From an uncultured Rickettsiales bacterium (GTDB taxonomy: Bacteria; Pseudomonadota; Alphaproteobacteria; Rickettsiales; Midichloriaceae), in assembly GCA_937996615.1 (NCBI GenBank), contig CALKVD010000147.1, forward strand, positions 1-13,473: 13,473 bases of DNA. Direction: 5' to 3'. The notes under the pieces were generated by a model. That model did no database searches and had not been told where the DNA came from. It saw only the letters and a list, made by a program, of their open reading frames with translations. The position numbers and the translations under genes are program-made. This document shows, piece after piece, positions 7,028 through 13,473 of this stretch. The stretch's first letter is position 1. Every line of letters begins with the position of its first letter.

Positions 7028-7175
7028 AAGTACTTCCTAATAAAATCACTATAAATTATTAATTGCTAGGATTTCGCAATACTTTGGAATGATAAATCCG
7101 GTCCAAGCAAATAAAATGATTGGTGGATTAGTGATTTGTAAGATAAATTTTTATTAAAAAAATGTTAATAAAAAC

Positions 7176-7204
7176 TTGCATTATGAAAAATTACAACCTA
7201 TAGT
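7176..7204 (+). promoter_or_regulatory. Sigma70-type promoter in the lnt/MFS convergent spacer
   Basis: TTGCAT (7176-7181) and TATAGT (7199-7204) are separated by exactly 17 nt; the -10 matches five of six consensus bases and the -35 four of six. No plus-strand gene follows until ilvE at 8688, with the MFS gene antisense in between, so the promoter does not serve an obvious protein gene. The predicted start near 7211 coincides with the first base before a long-range stem, which suggests a small RNA. Confidence 0.5.
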
Positions 7205-7210
7205 AGTGAC

Positions 7211-7294
7211 AGCAAGTTGTGGATAAAAGCTGTAGCGTTGTATTCCTAAGCCTTCCCACTACTAAAATCTTCGTTATAAATCCTGCAACTTGCA
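7211..7294 (+). ncRNA. Candidate structured small RNA
   Basis: This is inferred, not recognised. From the predicted start near 7211 the first bases GCAAGTTG (7212-7219) pair perfectly with CAACTTGC (7286-7293). After a small internal loop, GGAT (7221-7224) pairs with ATCC (7280-7283), closing an approximately 82-nt unit with a 12-bp terminal stem. The interior is only weakly structured (GTAG 7232-7235 with CTAC 7259-7262). A competing inverted repeat, TAGTAGTG (7201-7208) with CACTACTA (7257-7264), overlaps the -10 and would be mostly outside the transcript. No T-run terminator follows. The unit lacks T-arm and anticodon features of a tRNA and is too short for 6S RNA. No open frame of note lies in the 304-nt spacer 7010-7313. 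Confidence 0.35.
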
Positions 7295-7313
7295 CCAATT
7301 AGTCAAAAATAGC

Positions 7314-8555
7314 TTATTCTTGAATTTTGCCATAAGTTCTGAGCCAGCAAAAAAGCAATAATGCGATTGTGCCCAATGCTAGTAGAAAAAGAGGTAGTGG
7401 CAACAGTGTGCCATTATGGATCAAACCAATGCCAAAAGTTGAGATTGCAATCACGATATTATAAGCAAAAGCAAAGAGGGAAGATGCTGTACCGTTGACA
7501 TCGCGATATTTGCTTAATGCTATAGTAAAACTATTGGAGATGATCAAGCTATTGCCAAAAGCTGAAAATGACATACAGCTTAAGATTATAATAAGAATAA
7601 TAACTTTTGGCAGCGAAAAATAAATAGCTAATAGCAGTCCAAAGCAAAGAGTGCCCATTCCGCTGAAAACTAAACCAGTTCCTAAACCAATTGTTCTATA
7701 TAAAGGCCATTCAAGTTTTTGTAAATAGCGTGCAAAGAAGGTACCAAGAAAAAAAGCTGCTGTTGTTATAATGAATGTCATTCCATATTGGCTAGGAGAA
7801 AGGCCGATTATTTCGATTAAGCAAAATGGACCTTCGGCGTAATAGCTAAACGGTATACTCATGCAGGTACCGACAAACAATGCAAAAACTATCATGTTTG
7901 TATCTTGTAACATTCGGAATGCAACTTTGACAATTGAGGTTTTTTTCTTGCCACTTTTAGTTGCAATATAATTAAGGATGTCAACGTTTGTTTCTGGCAG
8001 ATATTTAATTATCAGGATACAAAGGATTAAGCCAGTTGCTAATAAAAGCCAAAAGCTTTCTTGCCATCCCATATATTCAACTATGAATCCGCCAGCTATT
8101 GGTCCGATGACAGGGAAAACCGAAATTGCAGTACTGATATAAGAATATACAGTTCTGAGTTTATTGCCGAAAAATGAATCCCGGACAATTGCTTGCCCCA
8201 CCACACTACCAGTGCTGCTACCAAATCCTTGGACTATTCTACCAAGCATTAAGATTTCAATCGATTGGGATTTGGTACAGATAATACAGCCAATAATATA
8301 AATCAGAAAACCCACCAGAAGAATTGGTTTTCTGCCATGATTATCCGAAAACCAACCCCATATTACCGTGCCAATTGAAAATCCAACGATATATATTGTT
8401 ATTGTATAGCTTGCTATTCCTTCTGCAACCTTGAGAGTTGCTGCAATTTCTGGTAATGACGGAACATACATAGTTTCGGAAAAAAGTGGTAAGCCGACGA
8501 TAATGAGAATAAGCCAAAATGCGGGAGTATGATTGATTTTAGTTCGATGTTGCAT
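7314..8555 (-). CDS. MFS multidrug exporter, Bcr/CflA type
   Basis: This 413-residue integral membrane protein looks to have twelve hydrophobic helices. The N-terminal half carries the signatures of the 12-helix drug:H+ antiporter family: YVPSLPEIA after helix 1, MFS motif A as GWFSDNHGRKPIL (67-79) between helices 2 and 3, GRIVQGFGSS with its arginine in helix 4, the AIVRDSF segment typical of Bcr/CflA, and the antiporter motif VFPVIGPIAGG (about 146-156) in helix 5. Family members export chloramphenicol, bicyclomycin, sulfonamides or small metabolites such as cysteine; the substrate here cannot be told. The ATG at 8555 places a short cytoplasmic tail before helix 1. No Shine-Dalgarno sequence is seen. 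It is convergent with lnt and divergent from ilvE; a 9-bp tandem repeat lies in the shared upstream region. Confidence 0.93.
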   Translation of the reverse strand: MQHRTKINHTPAFWLILIIVGLPLFSETMYVPSLPEIAATLKVAEGIASYTITIYIVGFSIGTVIWGWFSDNHGRKPILLVGFLIYIIGCIICTKSQSIEILMLGRIVQGFGSSTGSVVGQAIVRDSFFGNKLRTVYSYISTAISVFPVIGPIAGGFIVEYMGWQESFWLLLATGLILCILIIKYLPETNVDILNYIATKSGKKKTSIVKVAFRMLQDTNMIVFALFVGTCMSIPFSYYAEGPFCLIEIIGLSPSQYGMTFIITTAAFFLGTFFARYLQKLEWPLYRTIGLGTGLVFSGMGTLCFGLLLAIYFSLPKVIILIIILSCMSFSAFGNSLIISNSFTIALSKYRDVNGTASSLFAFAYNIVIAISTFGIGLIHNGTLLPLPLFLLALGTIALLLFCWLRTYGKIQE

Positions 8556-8603
8556 TTTATATAATTAACAATTGAATATTTTATATTAAATTGATACCTA
8601 CTT

Positions 8604-8621
8604 TTTTGGTACTTTTGGTAC
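8604..8621. repeat. Tandem 9-bp repeat between the MFS gene and ilvE
   Basis: TTTTGGTAC occurs twice head to tail (8604-8612, 8613-8621) in the 132-nt region that holds the divergent promoters of the exporter and ilvE. GGTAC-containing direct repeats one helical turn apart could be a regulator site; slippage in a T-rich stretch is the simple alternative. Confidence 0.45.
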
Positions 8622-8687
8622 TTGTATTTTTTTTATTTTATACTATTATGCAGAATAATCTATTTTTAAGTTAATTACTAAAATAAA

Positions 8688-9593
8688 ATGGCACTGTTCG
8701 ATGATTTACCTGGGAGCATATGGTTAGATGGTCAGTTCATTGAATGGAAAGAAGCTAGAATACATTTGATGACTCACGCTCTTCATTATGGTAGTTCAGT
8801 TTATGAGGGACTGCGTGCGTATAACTGTCGAGTGTTTAAAGCAGTTGAACACTATGAACGTATGGTTGAATCAGCTAGATACATTGGACTGGAGCTTGGT
8901 TATACTGCAGAAGAATTGGTATCTATTACAGAGAAGTTAATCACTGATTGGAATTATCAAAATCCCTATATTAGAGCTATAGCTTGGGTTGGTACTGAAA
9001 GTATGTTAGTGTCGACACGTAACTCTAAGATGCATGTTGCGATTGCTGCTTATGAGCGTGACGTTAAATGGCCAGAGCGGTTTCTAACTCAAGGAACCAA
9101 TCTCCATGTATCAAGATGGCGTCGCCCAGATCCTAGAACGGCTCCTGTTCATAGTAAAACTTCTTGTATGTATACTGCTTCTTCGATGGCAAAAGCTGAA
9201 GCAGAAAGAGCCGGATTTGATGATGCTTTGATGTTAGCTTATGATGATAGTATCGCCGAAGCATCAACCTCTAACATATTCTTTGTGAGCAAAGGAGAAA
9301 TATATACTCCCAAACCAGATTGTTTCCTTAACGGTATTACCAGAAGGACTTGTATTCAGATTGCTAATCAATTGGGAATTAAGGTTAACGAAAAAAAATT
9401 GGTCCTTGATGATCTCGACCTAATGACTGAAGCATTTGTTACTGGTACTGCAATCGAAATTCTACCAGTTGCGACAATTACCGATCGCATTTCTTATCAC
9501 CCTACTGATTTTAAAAAAGTCTATAGTTTTAAACAAGGATCAGTTACTGAGCAAATAATAAGAGAATTTAAAAATATGACCAATAACTTGTGA
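8688..9593 (+). CDS. ilvE: Branched-chain amino acid aminotransferase
   Basis: This cytosolic class IV PLP enzyme interconverts Leu, Ile and Val with their 2-oxo acids using glutamate/2-oxoglutarate. The 301-residue length matches bacterial IlvE. Family features in order are IWLDGQFIEW near the N-terminus, the HALHYGSSVYEGLRAY block (30-45), the PLP-binding lysine K157 in VHSKTS, E191 in IAEASTSNIFFV, the LNGITRRT segment, and FVTGTAIEILPV with the TGTA phosphate-contact loop. D-amino acid aminotransferase and aminodeoxychorismate lyase share the fold, but the HYGSSVYEG/Y block and full length favour BCAT. The ATG start matches the family N-terminus. It is preceded by AT-rich DNA without a ribosome binding site. 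No other ilv/leu genes are in the window, so in a reduced genome it may work in amino acid interconversion or breakdown rather than full synthesis. Confidence 0.94.
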   Translation: MALFDDLPGSIWLDGQFIEWKEARIHLMTHALHYGSSVYEGLRAYNCRVFKAVEHYERMVESARYIGLELGYTAEELVSITEKLITDWNYQNPYIRAIAWVGTESMLVSTRNSKMHVAIAAYERDVKWPERFLTQGTNLHVSRWRRPDPRTAPVHSKTSCMYTASSMAKAEAERAGFDDALMLAYDDSIAEASTSNIFFVSKGEIYTPKPDCFLNGITRRTCIQIANQLGIKVNEKKLVLDDLDLMTEAFVTGTAIEILPVATITDRISYHPTDFKKVYSFKQGSVTEQIIREFKNMTNNL

Positions 9594-9769
9594 TGGATGT
9601 ATGCAGCTCAAGGTTGAATTTTGCGTTTGACTAATAATTTAAAGTCAGATAATTAATGTTGTTATTAAAAAAATTCCTATTGTGGTGACCTATGTTTCTA
9701 TAATAGCAAGTTAAGCTCAAAACTGTTTTGGCTTCAATCTATAACCAAAAATTGAATATTCGTTTTGTT

Positions 9770-10675
9770 ATGATGATTAATACTCAAAAACTATGGACAG
9801 CAATCGTCACTCCATTTGATGATAATGGAAAAAAAATTGACTATCTATCACTAAGCAATCTGCTTCAGCAACAACAAGAGGCGGGTAATGGTGTTGTATT
9901 ATTTGGCAGTACTGGGGAGGGGTGGTTGTTAGAGATGGATGAAAAAAAAGATATATTGCATCATCTATTTGCTAATAAAAGCAAAGCTCAGATTTTAGTT
10001 GGGGTCCCAAGTTTATCATTACCTCAAGCGGAAGAATTTATCTCGTTCTGTAATGATTTACCGATCGCCGGTTATTTTATTTCTACTCCTCTCTATACTA
10101 AGCCTGGAATCAGGGGGCAGACAAAATGGTTTGAATATCTTCTGAACCAGATGGCTAAGCCTGCAATGTTATATAATGTTCCTTCGCGTTCAGGGGTCAG
10201 TCTATATCCAGAGGTTGTGGCTAATCTGGCGGGGCATGATAACTTTGTTGCGATTAAAGATTCTAGTGGTGATTTAAAAGCGATGACCGAATATTTAAAT
10301 GTTGCACCCAATATTACGCTATATTGTAGTGATGATGATATGATGCCACAAACAGCGAAAATAGGCGCAAAAGGATTGGTATCGGTGGCAGCAAATGCTT
10401 GGCCTACAATTGTGCGTCGATATGTGGGGCGATCTCTAAACGATCCTAATGATCCAGATTTAGAAATTTGGAAGCAAGCTAAAGTTTTGTTTAATGCTAG
10501 TAACCCGATACCAATTAAAGTTTTGCTTAAATATCTAGGATTGATTCAAACTGCGACAGTTCGTCTTCCCTTGAGTCTAGAGGATTTAGCTAGGCCAGAG
10601 CTACTATATCAGTTGAATGATAATATTTTGCACTGGGGGCAAAAAGCTTGTGACTCAAAGTTTTCGAGAGAATAG
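9770..10675 (+). CDS. dapA: 4-hydroxy-tetrahydrodipicolinate synthase
   Basis: DapA condenses pyruvate with aspartate semialdehyde, the first committed step to diaminopimelate and lysine. With the ATG at 9770 the product has 301 residues, the usual size. The (beta/alpha)8 barrel shows the Schiff-base lysine K163 in AIKDSSGD, Y135 and R140 in YNVPSRSG, the GSTGEG loop with T49, and Y109 in TPLYTKP, so the active site is complete. Related aldolases (N-acetylneuraminate lyase, KDG aldolase) share the fold, but R140 and the YNVPSRSG context indicate DapA. The frame extends upstream to a TTG at 9728, adding 14 residues; I prefer ATG because the family begins just before LWTAIVTPF, and a second ATG follows at once. 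It lies 176 nt after ilvE on the same strand, so it may be transcribed separately. Diaminopimelate synthesis implies peptidoglycan. Confidence 0.95.
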   Translation: MMINTQKLWTAIVTPFDDNGKKIDYLSLSNLLQQQQEAGNGVVLFGSTGEGWLLEMDEKKDILHHLFANKSKAQILVGVPSLSLPQAEEFISFCNDLPIAGYFISTPLYTKPGIRGQTKWFEYLLNQMAKPAMLYNVPSRSGVSLYPEVVANLAGHDNFVAIKDSSGDLKAMTEYLNVAPNITLYCSDDDMMPQTAKIGAKGLVSVAANAWPTIVRRYVGRSLNDPNDPDLEIWKQAKVLFNASNPIPIKVLLKYLGLIQTATVRLPLSLEDLARPELLYQLNDNILHWGQKACDSKFSRE

Positions 10676-10686
10676 GGGGGCGATAG

Positions 10687-10720
10687 TTTTCTGCAAGTTG
10701 GAGTTGCAAGCGATAGAAAA
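10687..10720 (+). terminator. Possible hairpin after dapA
   Basis: Beginning 12 nt after the dapA stop, TTTTCT pairs with AGAAAA (10715-10720) and, inside, GCAA pairs with TTGC around a GTTGGAG loop, leaving an asymmetric internal loop. No T-tract follows, so a termination role is weak. The rest of the convergent spacer (10676-10952) is AT-rich; it contains an ATTATTA-G-TAATAAT inverted repeat at 10909-10923 near the pdhB stop and no gene. Confidence 0.25.
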
Positions 10721-10952
10721 TCTGTGGTAAGAAGTAATATAACAATACTATTACTTTATTGCGGTATTATTACATAATCTTTCAAGTTTGAGTTGGAATT
10801 AACGACTCTAACATTTGTTTGTCATTTTACTAGTATTAAATTGACAATTTTGGTAATAAATCTACGCTTTCTAGGTTTATTATCACTTTTTATTGATTTT
10901 AGCATAATATTATTAGTAATAATTTGACTATAGATTAAATTATTTTGGTTTA

Positions 10953-11939
10953 TCAACGTTTGCCAACACATGCAGCTCTTGCGGCAGCGACTATATCTGC
11001 TACCTGTGGCAGTGCCAATTTTTCTAGATTTTGCGCATATGGCAAGGGCACGTCTTTGCCTGTAACACGTATAGGTTGAGCGTCTAAATAGTCAAATGCA
11101 TTCTCGCATATACTCATTGCTATTTCGGCGCCAATTCCAGCAAAATGCCATCCTTCTTCTACTGTGACAAGGCGATTTGTTTTACGAACAGATTCCGTGA
11201 TGGTTTCGATATCAAGGGGGCGAATTGTCAAAAGGTCGATAATCTCAGCTTCAATCCCGTATTCTTGCTGTAATATTTCTGCTGCTTCCATCGCATGTTT
11301 AACTTGTAGTGAAAAAGCGGTAATCGTAACGTCTTTGCCAGTTTTGATAACAGAAGCCTTTCCTATAGGCAAAACCAAATCTCCTGCTGGAACTTCGTGG
11401 GTATGGCCATAGGTTATTTCATTTTCTAAAAATATCACTGGATTGGGGTCGCGGATCGCAGCCTTGAGCAATGCCTTGCAATCGGCAGCATAGTATGGTG
11501 CGATGACTTTGAGGCCGGGGATATGGGCATACCAACTTGCGTAGCACTGAGAATGTTGGGCGCCGACTCTTGAAGCTGCTCCGTTTGGTCCGCGAAATAC
11601 GATTGGGCAACGAACTTGTCCACCTGACATATAATGAGTTTTAGCTGCTGAATTTACTATTTGATCTATAGCTTGCATCGAAAAGTTAAATGTCATAAAT
11701 TCAACTATCGGTTTTAATCCGGCAAAAGCAGCGCCAATCCCTAAGCCCGCAAAACCATGTTCTGTTATTGGAGTGTCTATTACTCTTTTATCACCGAATT
11801 CTTGCAACAATCCTTGGGTTACTTTATAAGCTCCTTGATATTGTCCAACTTCTTCGCCCATGACGAAGATTTGAGGATCAATTCTCATTTCTTCTGCCAT
11901 AGCATCGCGCAATGCTTCTCTTACAGTTAATAATGCCAT
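10953..11939 (-). CDS. pdhB: Pyruvate dehydrogenase E1 component, beta subunit
   Basis: PdhB is the beta half of the alpha2beta2 E1 enzyme, which decarboxylates pyruvate on thiamine diphosphate and passes the acetyl group to lipoyl-E2. The 328-residue protein starts directly with LTVREALRDAM, so it lacks the N-terminal lipoyl domain found on PdhB of some free-living alphaproteobacteria and resembles the rickettsial and mitochondrial form. Visible signatures are VMGEEVGQYQGAYKVTQGL (26-44), DTPITEHGFAG with cofactor-contacting E60, EFMTFNFSMQA, GPNGAASRVGAQHSQ with H129, and a transketolase C-terminal domain with TVEEGWHFAGIGAEI. The ATG at 11939 gives the expected N-terminus. The gene is last in the pdhA-flavodoxin-pdhB cluster, 82 nt after the flavodoxin stop, and is convergent with dapA. 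Confidence 0.97.
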   Translation of the reverse strand: MALLTVREALRDAMAEEMRIDPQIFVMGEEVGQYQGAYKVTQGLLQEFGDKRVIDTPITEHGFAGLGIGAAFAGLKPIVEFMTFNFSMQAIDQIVNSAAKTHYMSGGQVRCPIVFRGPNGAASRVGAQHSQCYASWYAHIPGLKVIAPYYAADCKALLKAAIRDPNPVIFLENEITYGHTHEVPAGDLVLPIGKASVIKTGKDVTITAFSLQVKHAMEAAEILQQEYGIEAEIIDLLTIRPLDIETITESVRKTNRLVTVEEGWHFAGIGAEIAMSICENAFDYLDAQPIRVTGKDVPLPYAQNLEKLALPQVADIVAAARAACVGKR

Positions 11940-12021
11940 AATATTTTCTAAGTTTACTTATTTTTTAAGTTTTATAACTAAAATTTTATAATTTGAGTAT
12001 TTTGCTTTTTTTATCGAGATA

Positions 12022-12642
12022 CTAATGGATATCGCACTTGTTATCATGGCAAAACGCCTTGACTATATTAGCAATACGAAAACCAAAATAGCGAGCAGTT
12101 GCGAGATCCTCAGCTAAAAGCGAAGCTTCTGCCGGAGTGCTATCAAGTTGGGTCATTAACCCACTCCAGCTGCCGAGTCGATTGAGTTTCAACGATGGGT
12201 CGAGTTCCAGTTTTTTGGATATTTCTGGAGCCAACAGCGAGTTACCGATTAGATCAAGACCAGCCCAGATCATCCCATGTTGCAACGCAAAAACCGAAAT
12301 TTGTTTTAAGGTATTTAGCTTGTCGCCACTTAATGTACTAGAATGGGTAAAAGCCGCGGCGATTTTATTTTTCCATTTTTGTTGTAACCATATTTGGGTT
12401 GTTGTATCAAAAAATGCCTTGAGTTCGCTTGCCATATTGCCAAAATAAGTTGGTGAACCAAAAATTATTGCATCAGCAGAATTAATAGTATCGAGGTTGT
12501 CTTTGGCAGTCTCAACTGGAACCAAATGGCACTCAAGCCCTGATTTTTCAACTCCTTGCTGAATTTCGTTAGCTATAGTTTCAATATGGTGGTAGCGGCT
12601 GTAATAGATGATAGCTACTTTTTTATTTGCAAAGGGTGTCAT
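12022..12642 (-). CDS. Flavodoxin-fold/WrbA-like NAD(P)H:quinone oxidoreductase
   Basis: This 206-residue protein has a flavodoxin fold. The first strand and FMN phosphate loop read VAIIYYSRYHHIETIA (9-24), and the second flavin loop is FGSPTYFGNMASELKAFFD (61-79). The second block, with GNM followed by a helix ending in FFD-T and then Trp, is closest to the WrbA family of FMN-dependent NAD(P)H:quinone oxidoreductases, which make two-electron quinone reductions against oxidative stress. The C-terminal third is less WrbA-like and ends in a Cys/His-containing tail (FCHDNKCDIH), so a broader NADPH-dependent flavodoxin reductase is possible and I give no symbol. The ATG at 12642 is the natural start; GAGA lies about 12 nt upstream. 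It starts 25 nt after the pdhA stop and ends 82 nt before pdhB, so it is probably co-transcribed with them. Confidence 0.85.
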   Translation of the reverse strand: MTPFANKKVAIIYYSRYHHIETIANEIQQGVEKSGLECHLVPVETAKDNLDTINSADAIIFGSPTYFGNMASELKAFFDTTTQIWLQQKWKNKIAAAFTHSSTLSGDKLNTLKQISVFALQHGMIWAGLDLIGNSLLAPEISKKLELDPSLKLNRLGSWSGLMTQLDSTPAEASLLAEDLATARYFGFRIANIVKAFCHDNKCDIH

Positions 12643-12667
12643 AATGGGTTTTTCTCAAATAAATTAT

Positions 12668-13473
12668 TTATGCCAAATATATGTCAGTGAATAACTCACT
12701 TTCTTCTGGTAGTGGTGAATTTTGTGCAAATTGGACCACCTCAACCATTAAATCTTTTATTTCTTTTTCGATTATTTTAAAATCTTCCTCAATTGCGATT
12801 TTTTCTTTTAACATCAGTTGTTTTAAGTTATCGATTGGATCAAGGATTTTATATGACTCGACTTCCTCTTTGGTTCGATATTTTGCTGGATCAGACATAG
12901 AGTGTCCGCGATATCGATAGGTTAGAACTTCTAATATTTGAGGCCCTGCTCCATTTCTGATTTTGGTGATTAACTTTTGTGCTGTTTCATATATCGCGAT
13001 AAAATCCATACCATCAACGTTTTCGCCAGGAATATCAAACGACGCTCCGCGCTTATAAAGCTCTGTCGTGCTACAGGCCCGTTCGATCGAAGTCCCCATA
13101 GCATATTTGTTGTTTTCGATAACGTATAACACTGGCAGATTCCAGAGTTTGGCCATGTTAAATGCTTCGTAGACCTGACCTTGATTGATTCCGCCATCCC
13201 CGGTTATGGCAATCGAAACATTGTCAGTGTTGTTATATTTAGCAGCAAAAGCAAGACCTGTACCTAGGGGAATTTGAGCTCCGACAATTCCATGCCCACC
13301 GTAGAAACCCTTTTTTGTGTCAAACATATGCATCGAGCCTCCTTTGCCTTTGGAGCAACCAGTGGCTCGACCAGTTAGTTCAGCCATTACAGATTTGGGG
13401 TCGCAATCCATCGCTAACATAATTCCATGATCCCTGTAGCTAGTGATCATCGAATCGCCTTGCTTTAGAGATT
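12668..13473 (-). CDS. pdhA: Pyruvate dehydrogenase E1 component, alpha subunit (N-terminus beyond right edge)
   Basis: PdhA is the thiamine-diphosphate-binding alpha partner of PdhB. The frame remains open to the window edge: upstream of the ATG at 13450 it still reads SLKQGDS, which matches the family region before ITSYRDHG. The true start is therefore outside and roughly the first 70-80 residues are missing. Present are the YRDHG block, the GCSKGKGGSMHMF region, GFYGGHGIVGAQIPLGTGLAF, the TPP/Mg motif from GDGGINQGQ to IENN, and the regulatory-loop signature YRYRGHSMSDPAKYR. All the key residues in the visible part are intact. Its stop lies 25 nt upstream of the flavodoxin start. The E2 (pdhC) and E3 genes are not in the window. 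Confidence 0.96.
   Translation of the reverse strand, partial: SLKQGDSMITSYRDHGIMLAMDCDPKSVMAELTGRATGCSKGKGGSMHMFDTKKGFYGGHGIVGAQIPLGTGLAFAAKYNNTDNVSIAITGDGGINQGQVYEAFNMAKLWNLPVLYVIENNKYAMGTSIERACSTTELYKRGASFDIPGENVDGMDFIAIYETAQKLITKIRNGAGPQILEVLTYRYRGHSMSDPAKYRTKEEVESYKILDPIDNLKQLMLKEKIAIEEDFKIIEKEIKDLMVEVVQFAQNSPLPEESELFTDIYLA

Noticed and set aside
7212..7297. tRNA-like or selenocysteine-tRNA-like reading, because an 8-bp closing stem is followed by ACCA
   Set aside because: No T arm, D arm or anticodon stem can be formed; the ACCA is probably chance.
7201..7300. 6S RNA or SRP (4.5S) RNA
   Set aside because: The unit is about 82 nt, short for 6S, and lacks a long helix with a central bubble; the SRP tetraloop region and GGAAGCAGCC-type motif are absent on both strands.
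10909..10923. ATTATTA-G-TAATAAT inverted repeat as pdhB terminator
   Set aside because: It has no G-C pair in the stem and lies in a nearly pure AT stretch where such repeats arise by chance.
11164..11623. Open frames overlapping pdhB on both strands
   Set aside because: They are shadow frames of a strongly conserved gene without independent signals.
12137..13197. Open frames overlapping the flavodoxin and pdhA genes
   Set aside because: They lie in alternative frames of well-recognised genes and have no motifs of their own.
1..13473. CRISPR array, insertion sequence, prophage or defence cassette
   Set aside because: No regularly spaced repeats, transposase, integrase, terminal inverted repeats with target duplications, or nuclease/toxin genes were seen.

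Overview
The window reads as AT-rich chromosomal DNA (about one third G+C by eye) of a small-genome alphaproteobacterium, most likely a Rickettsiales or related host-associated lineage. The E1 alpha and E1 beta pyruvate dehydrogenase subunits, the histidyl-tRNA synthetase, the TIM14/Pam18-like J protein and the elongator tRNA-Met all look alphaproteobacterial. Genes are mostly housekeeping, spacers are AT-rich, and canonical Shine-Dalgarno sequences are nearly absent. The species cannot be named from the sequence alone.

Layout. 1-1205 (minus strand): a small protein with the rod-binding (FlgJ N-terminal/CheL-like) signature, followed 9 nt later by an Asn/Gln/Ser/Thr-rich gene that runs off the left edge; upstream of them is a membrane-anchored J-domain protein. 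1410-1525 (minus): elongator tRNA-Met whose predicted leader is a perfect 8-bp hairpin starting at the predicted transcription start. 1647-3348 (minus): an OmpR/PhoB-type response regulator and an unrecognised 253-residue protein. 3663-7009 (plus): hisS, tRNA-Asn with its own promoter, and lnt. 7010-7313: a spacer between convergent genes that carries a good sigma70-type promoter pointing at a compact inverted-repeat unit, a candidate unannotated small RNA. 7314-8555 (minus): a Bcr/CflA-type MFS exporter. 8688-10675 (plus): branched-chain aminotransferase (ilvE) and dihydrodipicolinate synthase (dapA). 10953-13473 (minus): a cluster in the order pdhA (cut by the right edge), a flavodoxin/WrbA-like gene, then pdhB.

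How the genes fit together. pdhA and pdhB form the E1 component that feeds acetyl-CoA to the TCA cycle, with a flavodoxin-fold gene inserted between them. dapA supplies the diaminopimelate/lysine branch needed for peptidoglycan, and lnt finishes lipoprotein acylation, so the cell probably has a genuine Gram-negative envelope. The rod-binding protein suggests flagellar genes continue leftward, which would be notable in a reduced, host-associated genome. No CRISPR array, insertion sequence, phage gene or toxin/defence cassette is visible. The most interesting unexplained signals are the candidate small RNA at 7176-7294, the structured tRNA-Met leader, the flavodoxin gene inside the pdh cluster, and the orphan 253-residue protein.
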